Assembly (NCBI GenBank): GCA_049651845.1
Contig: JBASCW010000034.1
Span: 1-54,161 of the forward strand
From: RBG-16-66-20 sp049651845
GTDB taxonomy: Bacteria; Pseudomonadota; Gammaproteobacteria; Burkholderiales; SG8-39
Direction of reading: 5' to 3'
DNA: 54,161 bases
Shown piece after piece: positions 1 to 11,063 of this stretch. The notes beneath the pieces were generated by a model. It was not told where the DNA came from and did not search any database. It saw nothing but the letters and a program-made list of their open reading frames with translations. Position 1 is the stretch's first letter; each line of letters starts with the position of its first letter. The position numbers were made by a program, and so were the translations under genes.

Positions 1-567
1 GTTATCTGAGCGGATGTGCTCGGGGATGCCGCGCCGTACCATCACCTCGGCCAGCAACTCGATGACTTCTTGAGCCCCGATCCGTCTTGCCGTGTGGATC
101 GCCAAGCACTCCCGGCTGTGCTCGTCAATCAAAGTTAACAGTCTGACCACGCGTCCGTCGTGCGTCCAGGTGGTCACGAAGTCGTAGCTCCAGACGTGGT
201 TCGGGCGCTCAGCTCGGAGCCTCACGCAGCTGCCGTCATTGAGCCAGAGCCCTGCTCTGTGCCTTTGCTTCTTCGGCACCTTCAGACCTTCTTTCCTCCA
301 GATTCGGCTCACCCGGTCCTTGCCCACCCGCCAGCCGCTCATCTTCAGCATTCCCGTCACCATCCGATACCCGTAGCGCCCGTACTGGCACGCCAGACGC
401 ACGATCGCCTGCGCGAGCAGATCCTCGTCCGCCCGCGCCGTCGGCACGTAGCGCTGTGTGCCCCGCGGTTGACTAAGCGGCGCACAGGCCTTCCTCTCCG
501 ACACTCCGTATTTGCCCCGAGCATGTTCCACGGCCCTGCGCCGCCTCTCGGGGCTTAGAAGTTTCCC
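1..567 (-). CDS. IS3-family transposase OrfB (DDE integrase core), partial
   Basis: This is the catalytic half of an IS3-family transposase, which cuts and joins IS ends as an OrfAB fusion. Read in the -1 frame relative to orfA it begins LSPERRRRAVEHARGKYGVS, followed by an HTH_21-like stretch (YGRYGYRMVTGML) and the rve integrase core. The first catalytic Asp lies in WSYDFVTTW; the second is in the last visible residues (HIRSDN). The final Glu and the C-terminus are cut off by the window start. No independent ATG is seen near its start, consistent with translation by frameshifting from orfA. Sequence style suggests the IS407/IS2-like branch, but I did not assign a named IS. Confidence 0.85.
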
Positions 568-833
568 TCGGCTACGTCCTTAAGAATCGCCTTCTCGAGG
601 CTCAGGTCCGCCACCAGCTTCTTCAGCCTGGCGTTCTCCCGCTCAAGGTCCTTCAGCTTCTTCGCCTGGTCGACCTTCAGGCCGCCGTACTCCTTGCGCC
701 AGCGGTAGTAAGTGTCGTCCGCGATCCCAGCTTCCTTGCAAGCCTGCGGGATCGACTTCCCTCCGGCCCTGAGCACCTCGATCTGCCGCAGCTTCGCCAC
801 CGCTTGCTCGGGACTGTACTTCTTGCTCGCCAT
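555..833 (-). CDS. IS3-family transposase OrfA (HTH protein)
   Basis: A 92-residue OrfA of normal length for the family. It opens MASKKYSPEQAVAKLRQIEV and carries the transposase_8 helix-turn-helix (CKEAGIADDTYYRWRKEYGG, about residues 33-52). A leucine-zipper-like coiled coil follows (LKDLERENARLKKLVADLSL), which in IS3 elements mediates multimerisation. It probably binds the IS ends. The stop codon lies just after the slippery site that gives access to orfB. Confidence 0.9.
   Translation of the reverse strand: MASKKYSPEQAVAKLRQIEVLRAGGKSIPQACKEAGIADDTYYRWRKEYGGLKVDQAKKLKDLERENARLKKLVADLSLEKAILKDVAEGNF
561..567 (-). promoter_or_regulatory. Programmed -1 frameshift heptamer G GGA AAC
   Basis: The minus strand reads GGGAAAC in phase G GGA AAC within orfA, a classical X XXY YYZ slippery heptamer, two codons before the orfA stop. 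Slipping back by one nucleotide opens exactly the orfB frame (CTT CTA AGC CCC). This explains how the OrfAB transposase is made. Confidence 0.75.
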
Positions 834-900
834 CTGCCTTCTCCTTCCAAGTTGAACACTACAACACTCAACCTGGTACAGAAAAAGCCGGTCAGCTCAC

Positions 901-1143
901 TTGCGCAAGGCCTATGCCGATCCTGTATCGGTCAAGGGCGAGTGGGGGTTGGTGAAGGCGCCGGATGGCGGCGTTGCTGGCGTGCACAGTCTGTCTGACG
1001 AGAGGCCGCTTAAGACTGCAGGTTTTGCCGTACGTAACAAGGACTTCGAAGCGAAAGCCAAGTACTCCGAGTGGCGATTCGTCTATGCACCCCCCGTTTC
1101 CGGTCTGGGCTTAGGAACGACGCCATCTGTACCGGCGCGATAG
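901..1143 (+). pseudogene. 3' fragment of a gene interrupted by the IS (possibly DUF2971-like)
   Basis: An open frame of about 80 codons starts directly at the IS boundary and runs to a TAG. It reads like the C-terminal part of a cytoplasmic protein (GEWGLVKAPDGG ... KYSEWRFVYAP). The EWR-containing tail resembles DUF2971 proteins, but that is a weak impression. No start codon with a ribosome site is visible, because the 5' half would lie on the far side of the IS. I read it as a remnant left by insertion. Confidence 0.35.
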
Positions 1144-1150
1144 CAGGCTC

Positions 1151-1238
1151 TGGCGGAGAGTGAGGGATTCGAACCCCCGAGCCCTTGCGGGCTAACGGTT
1201 TTCAAGACCGCCGCATTCGACCGCTCTGCCAACTCTCC
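1151..1238 (-). tRNA. serT: tRNA-Ser (anticodon UGA), CCA encoded
   Basis: The minus strand folds as an 88-nt class II tRNA. The acceptor GGAGAGT pairs with ACTCTCC and is followed by G and an encoded CCA. The anticodon loop reads CTTGAAA (anticodon TGA). A long variable arm (GCCCGCAAGGGC) and a T-arm with TTCGAAT are present. The long variable arm and anticodon identify serine, decoding UCA/UCG. Confidence 0.96.
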
Positions 1239-1352
1239 TTGAAATACGCCTGTAGCATCCCCATTTTAACCTCTTGCCGGACAAGGCTTTTTGCTTGAAA
1301 CTTCCGGACCGTTTGGCAGTCTCAATTGAGGGCTTCGACCCAGGAGGATTAG

Positions 1353-2048
1353 ATGCAACCCGAACTGCAACCTGTAAACACCGGCTACGGCGGCGTCGCC
1401 ATTGCGCCGGAGTCGCAGAAAGTCTTGCGCAACACCTACATGCTGCTCGCGCTGACCATGGTGCCGACGGTCGCTGGCGCCTGGATCGGCATGCAGACCG
1501 CGTCCATCATCACCGGCAGCCCGATCGTCAGCTCGATCCTGATGCTGGTGGGCGTGATCGGCCTGCAGTTCGCGATCGTCGCCAACCGCAACAGCTTCGT
1601 CGGCGTCGGCCTGCTGCTGCTGATGACCGGCCTGCTCGGCTGGTGGCTGGGCCCGATCCTGAACGTCGCGCTGTCGCTCAAGAACGGCATGCAGCTGGTG
1701 GGCTACGCCGCCGTGGGCACCGGCACCATCCTGTTCGCCATGGGCGCGGTCGCCACGGTCACCAAGCGCGACTTCAGCTTCATGGGCAAGTTCCTGTTCG
1801 TCGGCATGATCGCGCTGCTCGTCGCCATGTTCGCGAACATGTTCCTGCAGATCCCGGCGCTCGCGCTGGCGATCTCTACGCTGGTGATCGTGGTGTTCTC
1901 GCTGTTCCTGCTGCACGACCTGTCGCGCATCGTGACCGGCGGCGAGACCAACTACATCGTCGCCACGACGGGCGTGTACATCAGCCTGCTGAACATCTTC
2001 TCCAGCCTGCTGCACCTGCTGATGGCGCTCACGGGCGAGCGCGACTAG
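1353..2048 (+). CDS. Bax inhibitor-1 / YccA family membrane protein
   Basis: A 231-residue integral membrane protein with about seven hydrophobic segments and the family's typical C-terminal end (LHDLSRIVTGGETNYIVATTGVYISLLNIFSSLL). In this family that last segment carries conserved acidic residues linked to a pH-gated cation leak. YccA in E. coli modulates the membrane protease FtsH, so a role in membrane protein quality control is likely but inferred. A strong AGGAGG lies 6 nt before the ATG, and the gene is a monocistron closed by the hairpin at 2070-2095. Confidence 0.92.
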   Translation: MQPELQPVNTGYGGVAIAPESQKVLRNTYMLLALTMVPTVAGAWIGMQTASIITGSPIVSSILMLVGVIGLQFAIVANRNSFVGVGLLLLMTGLLGWWLGPILNVALSLKNGMQLVGYAAVGTGTILFAMGAVATVTKRDFSFMGKFLFVGMIALLVAMFANMFLQIPALALAISTLVIVVFSLFLLHDLSRIVTGGETNYIVATTGVYISLLNIFSSLLHLLMALTGERD

Positions 2049-2069
2049 AGGGTTTCGCCAGGCAGTTCA

Positions 2070-2095
2070 GGGCGCCTCCGGGCGCCCTTTCTTTT
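2070..2095 (+). terminator. Rho-independent terminator after the BI-1 gene
   Basis: GGGCGCC (2070-2076) pairs with GGCGCCC (2081-2087) around a 4-nt loop, followed by TTTCTTTTT. It sits 22 nt after the stop codon and also separates this gene from the convergent minus-strand operon ending at 2096. Confidence 0.9.
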
Positions 2096-2941
2096 TCAGA
2101 GGCCGCGCGCGGCCTCGGCCACCCAGCGCGGGAAGCCCTCGCAGAAGGCCTGCCGGCGCTCCGGCGTGTCGCTGTCGAACTCCTGGGCAAAGCCGCGGCG
2201 CGCCTGCGCGAGGCCGTCGCGCACCGCCTGTTCCGTCTGCGACGGATCCAGCTTGAGGAAGGCCTGGACGACGTCGACGGCGCCGAACGGTGAAGCCGCG
2301 TACACGCGCTCGTTGGCGTCCTTGTACGCGGGGAAGCGCTCGGCGCAGGTCGCGCGGTAGTCGCCGAGGCGCAGCGCCCACATCGCGAGCGCGTCGATCG
2401 CCTTTGCCTCCTGGACCAGGCGCAGCAGCGGATCGAGCCGGGGCGCGCCGGTCGAGAGTACCTGGAACTTGAGCAGCGCCGGCCCCCTGTGCGCATAGCC
2501 GAGCGTCATGTAGTGGTAGTCCTCGGCGGGCCGCGCGAACTGCAGCGTGGCGTAGACGATGCCGGCGTCCGCCCCGTGCGTCCGGAACGCGACCTGCTTG
2601 TCGAGCGCGTTCACGAGCAGGGGCGCGAGCGCCTCCTCCAGCTGCTGCCGGCGCTCCGCATCCGAGACGCTGATGTCGCGGCCGAACACCTGCACTTCGC
2701 ACTCGAATTCCTTGTTGCCGCACTTGACGCGCGCGCCCGCGGTCCAGTTCGGCGCCGCGAACGCCGCCACCAGGTCCGAGGGAAAGGTCCAGAGGATGCG
2801 GCCGACGCCCTGGCGATACGCGACCGCTTCCTGCGTGCCGGCCATGTTCTCTCCGGGACGCTGCTGCGCCAGGCCCGCGCCTGCGTACAGGCAGAGCGAC
2901 AGGAGCGCGGTCAGGGTGCGTAGCGCCATGGCGGCGCGCAT
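2096..2941 (-). CDS. Secreted or periplasmic hypothetical protein
   Basis: About 281 residues with a clear N-terminal signal peptide (MALRTLTALLSLCLYAGAGLAQQ), so it is exported. The rest is soluble, with a cysteine-containing stretch (VKCGNKEFECEVQVFG) and a C-terminal CEGFPRWVAEAARG. I recognise no named family. It starts 1 nt after the rlmD stop (ATG at 2941; a second in-frame ATG at 2929 would give a shorter signal peptide). Neither start has a good ribosome site, so it is probably translated by coupling at the distal end of the long operon. Function unknown. Confidence 0.75.
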   Translation of the reverse strand: MRAAMALRTLTALLSLCLYAGAGLAQQRPGENMAGTQEAVAYRQGVGRILWTFPSDLVAAFAAPNWTAGARVKCGNKEFECEVQVFGRDISVSDAERRQQLEEALAPLLVNALDKQVAFRTHGADAGIVYATLQFARPAEDYHYMTLGYAHRGPALLKFQVLSTGAPRLDPLLRLVQEAKAIDALAMWALRLGDYRATCAERFPAYKDANERVYAASPFGAVDVVQAFLKLDPSQTEQAVRDGLAQARRGFAQEFDSDTPERRQAFCEGFPRWVAEAARGL

Positions 2942-2942
2942 G

Positions 2943-4223
2943 CTACCCGCGTTCGAACAGCGCGATGGATTCGACATGCGCGGTGTGCGGGAACATGTTG
3001 ACCACGCCCGCGGCCGCGAGCGTGAAGCCCTTGTGGTGCACCAGCACCTCGGCGTCGCGCGCGAGCGTCGCCGGGTCGCAGGAGACGTAGACGATGCGTT
3101 GCGGCCAGGCGTCGGGCAGCGCGGCCACGAGCGCCGCCGCGCCCTCGCGCGGCGGGTCGAGCAGATATTTGTCGAAGCGGCCGTAGTGGCCGAGGTTCGG
3201 CCGGAACAGGTCCGCGACCTCGAACTGAGCGACCAGGCCGTTGGCAGCGGCATTGGCGCGCGCGCGCTCGACCAGCGGCGCGCTGCCCTCGAAGCCGATG
3301 ACCTGCGCCCCGCGCGCGGCGATCGGCAGCGAGAAGTTGCCGATGCCGCAGAACAGGTCCGCCACGCGCTCGCCGGGCCGCGCATCGAGCAGCTGCAGCG
3401 CGCGCGCGACCAGCAGCCGGTTGACCGCCGGGTTCACCTGGGTGAAATCGGCGGGCCGGAAGTACAGCTTCAGCCCGTATTCGGGCAGCGCGTAGTAGAG
3501 CTCCGCGGGCGCCTCGGGGTGGAAGGGCCGCGCGCTCTCGGGGCCCTCGGGCTGCAGCCAGACCTGGACGCCGTGCGCATCGGCGAAACCGCGCAGCAAC
3601 GCGCGGTCGGGCTCCGCAAGCGGCAGCAGGTGGCGGAACACGAGCGCCGCGGTCTCCTCCCCGACCGCGACTTCGATCTGCGGCACGCGGTCGCGGATCG
3701 ACAGCTGGCCGACGAGATTTCTCAGGGGAACGAGCAAGGCCGAGACCGGCGGCGCCAGGACCTCGCAGCTCGTCATGTCGGCGACGTAGGTCGAGCGCCG
3801 CTCGCGAAAGCCCACCAGCGCCCCGCCCTTGGCCTCGACGTAGCGCACCGACAGCCGCGCGCGGTGCCGGTAGCCCCATTCGGCGCCGTGGATCGGCGCC
3901 AGCATGGACCCGGCCTGCACCTTGCCGATGCGCGCGAGGTTGTCCTCGAGCCCGCGCTGCTTGGCCGCGACCTGGGTGCGCGCGTCCACGTGCTGCGTGG
4001 CGCAGCCGCCGCAGGTGCCGAAATGCGGGCAGTGCGGCTCGCGCCGGGACGCCGAGCGCCGCAGCACCTGCACCACGCGCGCGCGGTCGAACTTGGGCTT
4101 GGTCTCGAGCAGCTGCGCCTCGACGAGCTCGCCCGCGAGCGCGCCCTCCACGAACACCACCTTGCCGGCGTCGCGCGCCACGCCGCGGCCGGCGGCGTCG
4201 AGTGCGTCGATCTCAAGCTGCAT
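2943..4223 (-). CDS. rlmD: 23S rRNA (uracil-1939-C5)-methyltransferase RlmD
   Basis: A 426-residue SAM-dependent RNA methyltransferase that forms m5U1939 in 23S rRNA. Domain order: TRAM-like beta barrel (1-60); a [4Fe-4S] cysteine set at C65, C71, C74 (CPHFGTCGGC) and C153; the SAM-binding motif DLFCGIGNFSLP (289-300); LLDPPREG (354-361); and the catalytic nucleophile in YVSCDPATLARD (C382). The iron-sulfur set plus length favour RlmD over TrmA or RlmC. Its ATG lies inside the 3' end of the upstream exonuclease gene (11-nt overlap), so the two are translationally coupled. Confidence 0.93.
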   Translation of the reverse strand: MQLEIDALDAAGRGVARDAGKVVFVEGALAGELVEAQLLETKPKFDRARVVQVLRRSASRREPHCPHFGTCGGCATQHVDARTQVAAKQRGLEDNLARIGKVQAGSMLAPIHGAEWGYRHRARLSVRYVEAKGGALVGFRERRSTYVADMTSCEVLAPPVSALLVPLRNLVGQLSIRDRVPQIEVAVGEETAALVFRHLLPLAEPDRALLRGFADAHGVQVWLQPEGPESARPFHPEAPAELYYALPEYGLKLYFRPADFTQVNPAVNRLLVARALQLLDARPGERVADLFCGIGNFSLPIAARGAQVIGFEGSAPLVERARANAAANGLVAQFEVADLFRPNLGHYGRFDKYLLDPPREGAAALVAALPDAWPQRIVYVSCDPATLARDAEVLVHHKGFTLAAAGVVNMFPHTAHVESIALFERG

Positions 4224-4979
4224 TCCAGAGCTTCAGGAACTCGCGCCAGTGGGGCTTGTTCTGTTCCCGCAGATAGCTTTTCAGGATCTTCATTTCGTCT
4301 TGATGGACATCCTTCGAGAAAACCCCTCTGAGCAACTGGTAGCGCAGGAACAGCAGGTAGGTATTGACGGTGTCGGCCTCGCAGTAGTCGCGGACCTTCG
4401 CGGTCTCGCCCGCGAGCCAGGCCTCCCAGACCTTCGCGCCGCCGATGCCGATCTTGCCGGGCAGGCCGGCGAGCTGGGCCACTTCGTCCAGCGGCGCGTT
4501 GTTGCGCGGCTGGTACATCGCCAGCACGTCCATCAGGTCCAGGTGCCGGCTGTGGTAGCGCGAGACGTAGTTGTTGTAGCGGAAGTCGCGGTTCTCGTCG
4601 CCGGTCTCCCAGAACATCGGCGCCGAGACGCCGTGCGCCAGGCCGCGGTAGTTCAGCACCGGCAGGTCGAAGCCGCCGCCGTTCCAGGACACCAGCTGCG
4701 GCACGAACTTCTCCAGGCCGTCGTAGAAGCGCTGGATGACGTCCTTCTCCTGCCCCTCGAGCGAGAACACCCGGATGCCTTCGTCGCTGCGCAACACGCA
4801 AGAGATGACCACCACACGATGCAGATGTGCAGCGAGGAAGTCGCTGCCGGACTTGACGCGGCGCATCTGGAACGCGATCTCCGCCACCTCGGCCTCCGGC
4901 AGGTCCGCGGGCAGGCCGTGCAGGCGCCGGATGCCCGCGACGTCCGGGATCGTCTCGATGTCAAAAGCGAGAACGGGTG

Positions 4980-4983
<4 letters not shown>
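4213..4983 (-). CDS. PolB-like 3'-5' exonuclease (DnaQ fold)
   Basis: A 256-residue stand-alone DEDD exonuclease of the DNA_pol_B_exo2 type. The metal-binding DxE is at D8/E10 (AFDIETIPD), Exo II is SWNGGGFDLPVLNYR, and the C-terminal part carries the Exo III-like RDYCEADTVNTYLL with Asp/Asp spacing. It probably trims DNA 3' ends, but the physiological substrate in bacteria is not established. It overlaps cysM upstream by ATGA and rlmD downstream by 11 nt. Confidence 0.85.
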
Positions 4984-5872
<889 letters not shown>

Positions 5873-5876
<4 letters not shown>

Positions 5877-6865
5877 TTGAGCAGCTCGCGCACGTAGTGC
5901 GCGACGCCTTCCTCGACGGGGCGGAACGCGCCCTCGTAGCCCGCCTCGCGCAGCCGCGCGAGGTCCGCCTGGGTGTAGCTCTGGTACTTGCCGGCCAGCG
6001 CCGGGGGAAACGGGATGTATTCAATGAATCTTTTTTCTACCAGTTCCTGCACGGAAAGGTCAAAACCCTCGATGGTATTGATGACCGCGGCAGCGACGTC
6101 GTTGAAGGTCTGCGCGCGGCCGGTGCCGCAGTTGAAGATTCCCGAGACGCCGCGGTTCTCGAGCAGCCAGAGGTTCACGCTCACCGCGTCGTCGACGTGC
6201 ACGAAGTCGCGCTGCTGCGCGCCGTCCTCGTAGCCGTCCGAGCCGACGAACAGCTTCACGCGCCCCTCGGCGCGGAACTGATTGAAGGCGTGGAAGGCCA
6301 CCGAGGCCATGCGGCCCTTGTGCGCCTCGTTCGGACCGTAGACGTTGAAGTAGCGCAGGCCGGCGACCTGCGCGCCGCCTGCGGACGCGCTGAAGCCCGC
6401 CGTGCGCTTGCGCACGTACTGGTCGAACAGGTACTTCGAGTAGGCGTAGACGTTGAGCGGGTCTTCGTTCTCGCGCGCCTCGCCGAACTCCCGGCCGGCG
6501 CCGTAGACCGCCGCCGAGGAGGCGTAGACGAGCGGCACCTGCTCGTCCTGGCACCAGTCGAACAGCGCCTTGGAGTAGGCGTAGTTGTTCTCCATCACGT
6601 AGCGCCCGTCGGTCTCCATGGTGTTGGAGCAGGCGCCCTGGTGCAGCACCGCCTCGATCGCGCCGTCCAGGCGCCCGGACTCGAGCTGGGCGAGGAACTC
6701 GCGCTTGTCGAGGTAATCGTCGATCTCCAGCGGCGCGAGGTTCTTCGACTTGGCGCCGTTCTGCAGGTTGTCGACCGCGAGGATCTCGGTGACGCCCGCA
6801 TGGTTTAGCGCGGCCACGAGCCTCGATCCGATGAATCCGGCCGCACCGGTGACGACATGCAGCAT
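5873..6865 (-). CDS. hldD: ADP-L-glycero-D-manno-heptose 6-epimerase
   Basis: An extended SDR of 330 residues that epimerises ADP-D,D-heptose to ADP-L,D-heptose, the donor for the LPS inner core. The NADP-binding TGAAGFIGS is at 6-14, the catalytic Y140xxxK144 is in VYAYSKYLFDQY, and the HldD signature GLRYFNVYGPNEAHKGRMASVAFH is present in part. The gene follows hldE1 by 7 nt and overlaps cysM by ATGA, so heptose supply is made as one unit with ugd and lapAB. Confidence 0.95.
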
Positions 6866-6876
6866 GGCCTATGCGC

Positions 6877-7796
6877 TCACTTTCCGAACAGTTCCTTGCG
6901 GGTGACCACCGCGGTGCCCAGCTTGGCGACGCTGATGCCGCCGGCGCGGTTGGCGATGCGCATGGCCTGCTCCAGGCGCACGCCCGACGCGAGCATGGTA
7001 CCGAGCGCGGCGATCACCGTGTCGCCCGCGCCGCTCACGTCGAACACTTCGCGCGCCTCGGCCCTGACGTGCACGGGCTTCCTTCTCGTGTACAGCGACA
7101 TGCCTTCGCCGCCGCGCGTCAGCAGCAGCGCCTCCAGGCCGAGCCGCGCGCGCAGGCGGCGCACGCGGCGCTCGAGGTCGCTCTCGGACTTCCAGCTGCC
7201 GACCACCTCGGCGAGCTCCTGGCGGTTCGGCGTCACCAGGTGCGCGCCCTTGTAGCGCGACCAGTCGTCGCCTTTCGGATCGACCAGCACGCGCTTGCCC
7301 GCAGCGCGCGCCATGCCGATCATCTTCGCGATGTGCGCGAGGCCGCCCTTGCCGTAGTCCGAGAGGATCACCACGTTGCACGCGGGCAGCGCGGCCTTGA
7401 AGTCGGCGAGCTTGGAGGCGAGCGCCTCGCCCGAGGGCGCGGTTTCGAAGTCCACGCGCAGCAGTTGCTGCTTGGAGAGCACGCGCAGCTTGACCGTGGT
7501 CGGGGTGCGCGGATCGCGGTGCAGGCTCGCCTTGATGCCCGCGTCCTCGACCATCTGCGCGAGCCGGTCGCCCGCCTCGTCGGCGCCGGTCACCGACAGC
7601 AGCCGGGTGTGCGCGCCCAGGTGAACGCAGTTGTTGGCCACGTTGGCGGCGCCGCCCAGGCGCTCCTCCTGGTGGCGGAAACGCACCACCGGCACCGGCG
7701 CCTCGGGCGAGATGCGCGAGACCTCGCCGAACCAGTAGCGGTCGAGCATCACGTCGCCGACCACCAGCATGCGCGCCTTCCTCGTGTTGGGCGCCT

Positions 7797-7800
<4 letters not shown>
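6877..7800 (-). CDS. hldE1: D-glycero-beta-D-manno-heptose-7-phosphate kinase (HldE domain I)
   Basis: A PfkB-family sugar kinase of about 307 residues that phosphorylates heptose-7-phosphate at C1. Seen: VVGDVMLDRYWFG and SRISPEAPVPVV at the N-terminus, ERLGGAANVA, and the C-terminal anion hole/base motif DVSGAGDTVIA. The nucleotidyltransferase domain of bifunctional E. coli HldE is absent, so a separate adenylyltransferase must be elsewhere. I chose the TTG at 7800 because it gives the usual ten residues before the first beta strand and overlaps the ugd stop as TTGA. The ATG at 7770 with an upstream GAGGAAGG is a real alternative. Confidence 0.92.
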
Positions 7801-9122
<1,322 letters not shown>

Positions 9123-9159
9123 GGCGTTGTCATATCAGATTCAGGCTGCGCGCGTGCGC

Positions 9160-10350
9160 TCAGGGCGCGAGGTCGAATTCCTCGCTGCGCCGCGGCGGGT
9201 AGGTCTCCCAGCCGCCGCAGGCCGGGCACAGCCAGTGGAACTGGCGCGCCTTGAAGCCGCAGCTCTCGCAGCGGTAGCGCGCGAGACGCCGCGTGTGGCT
9301 GTGCACGAGGCTGCGCACCAGCTCCAGGTCGTGCCGCCGCTCCGCGCTCTCGGTGCCGACGATCTGCGCCTCGAGCAGCCGGTCCAGGCCGAGCAGCGTC
9401 GGGTTGCGCCGCAGTTCGTCGCGCACCAGCTTGTAGGCGGCCTCTGCGCCCTTCGATTCGAGCGTGGTCTGAAACACCGCGTCCAGCAGGTCGAGCGAGG
9501 GGTAGCGCTCGAGGTACCCCGCCAGCAGCGTGAGCCCCTCCTCGAGCCTGCCTTTCTCGCGGTAGGCCTCGAGCAGGCGCTGCGCCGCGAGCGCGAGGAA
9601 CGCCGGGTTCTGCGACTCGATGCGCTTCCAGTGCTCGATCGCGCGGTCCGTGCTGCCGTAGCTCTTCTCAAGGTCGCCCAGCAGCAGGCTCGCGCGCACG
9701 CACTTGCGGTTGGCCTCGAGCGCGGCCTCGAGACAGCGGCGCGCGCTGTCGGGCCGCGAATGGGTGACGTCGTTCGCCGCACGCTCGCAGAGGAAGTGCG
9801 AGAGTTCCTTCGCGCGCGACTCGCCCGTCTCCTTCTCGAGCCGCTGGGCCATCGCGGTGGCCTTCTCCCAGTCCTTCTCCTGCTGGTAGATCTCCAGCAG
9901 GAAGCGGCGCGACTCGGATAACTGCGCGCCGGCCTGCGTGCCTTGCGAAAGCTTCTGGAACATCTCTTCGGCGCGGTCGAGGATGCCGGCCTTCAGGTAG
10001 TCCTGGCCGAGCTCGAACAGCGCCGCGGCGCGCTGCTCGGCGCCCAGGTCGGCGCGCTCGAGCAAGTGCTGGTGCATGCGGATCGCGCGGTCGTATTCGC
10101 CGCGCCGGCGGAAAAGACTCCCCAGCGCGAAGTGCAGCTCGACGGTCTCCGGGTCGACCTTGACCACCTCGATGAACGCCTCGATGGCCTTGTCCGGCTG
10201 CTCGTTGAGCAGGAAGTTCAGGCCCTTGAAGTACGAGCTCGGCAGCGCGCGCGAGTCGCGCAGCAGGTGGCGGATGTCGACGCGCGCGGCGAGCCAGCCC
10301 AGCCCGAAGAAGATCGGGAAGCCGAGCAACCACCAGTACTCGAACTCCAT
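9160..10350 (-). CDS. lapB: Lipopolysaccharide assembly protein LapB (YciM)
   Basis: A 396-residue membrane-anchored TPR protein. In E. coli LapB guides LpxC to FtsH, setting LPS synthesis. An N-terminal transmembrane anchor (WWLLGFPIFFGLGWLAA) is followed by TPR repeats and then a C-terminal rubredoxin-like zinc/iron knuckle with two CxxC pairs (CESCG and CPACG). The ATG at 10350 overlaps the lapA stop as TGATG; a TTG one codon upstream is less likely. Its position directly before ugd and hldE1 fits an LPS role. Confidence 0.94.
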   Translation of the reverse strand: MEFEYWWLLGFPIFFGLGWLAARVDIRHLLRDSRALPSSYFKGLNFLLNEQPDKAIEAFIEVVKVDPETVELHFALGSLFRRRGEYDRAIRMHQHLLERADLGAEQRAAALFELGQDYLKAGILDRAEEMFQKLSQGTQAGAQLSESRRFLLEIYQQEKDWEKATAMAQRLEKETGESRAKELSHFLCERAANDVTHSRPDSARRCLEAALEANRKCVRASLLLGDLEKSYGSTDRAIEHWKRIESQNPAFLALAAQRLLEAYREKGRLEEGLTLLAGYLERYPSLDLLDAVFQTTLESKGAEAAYKLVRDELRRNPTLLGLDRLLEAQIVGTESAERRHDLELVRSLVHSHTRRLARYRCESCGFKARQFHWLCPACGGWETYPPRRSEEFDLAP

Positions 10351-10640
10351 CAACCCTCGGCCGCGGGAGGTTGATTCACGAGCGGGATTTTCGATTCCTG
10401 AGCCTGATGCTTCATTTCAAGCCGCGCGATCCGCCTTCTCTGCGACAGATAGGTCCCCAGCATGGCCATCAGGCCGAGCGCCGCGCCGGCGGCGAAGAAC
10501 GCGAGCAGGATCGCCACCAGCGGCGCCTGCCAGGCGAGGCCCAGGTAAAAGCGCAGCGTGACGGGGTCGGTGTTCTTGGCCGCGAAGGCGAGCAGCAGCA
10601 CGAACAGGGCGATGCGGATCGCCCAGGTCAGAATGCGCAT
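10350..10640 (-). CDS. lapA: Lipopolysaccharide assembly protein LapA (DUF1049)
   Basis: A 96-residue inner-membrane protein with two transmembrane helices (about 5-22 and 43-66). Between them is the family signature NTDPVTLRFYLG, and a short cytoplasmic coiled-coil tail follows (QRRRIARLEMKHQ). It is always paired with lapB and takes part in LPS assembly control. The stop and start of lapA and lapB overlap, indicating coupled translation. Confidence 0.93.
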   Translation of the reverse strand: MRILTWAIRIALFVLLLAFAAKNTDPVTLRFYLGLAWQAPLVAILLAFFAAGAALGLMAMLGTYLSQRRRIARLEMKHQAQESKIPLVNQPPAAEG

Positions 10641-10698
10641 GCGGGATCGGCTCGGGCTCGAGACGCGCGGCGAACGGGCCGCCCGTCAGCGGCGCAGT

Positions 10699-11028
<330 letters not shown>

Positions 11029-11063
11029 GGCGACCCCTTCCACGTCTCGTCAGGACTGCCCGG

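Larger units (their letters stand above)
1..899 (-). mobile_element. IS3-family insertion sequence, truncated by window edge
   Basis: Two overlapping minus-strand reading frames with a -1 frameshift arrangement define an IS3-family element. Its upstream end lies near 894-899: the minus strand there reads TGAGCTGACCGGC, and IS3 tips usually begin with TG. The other end lies outside the window, so the terminal inverted repeat and target duplication cannot be checked. The boundary is approximate. Confidence 0.75.
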
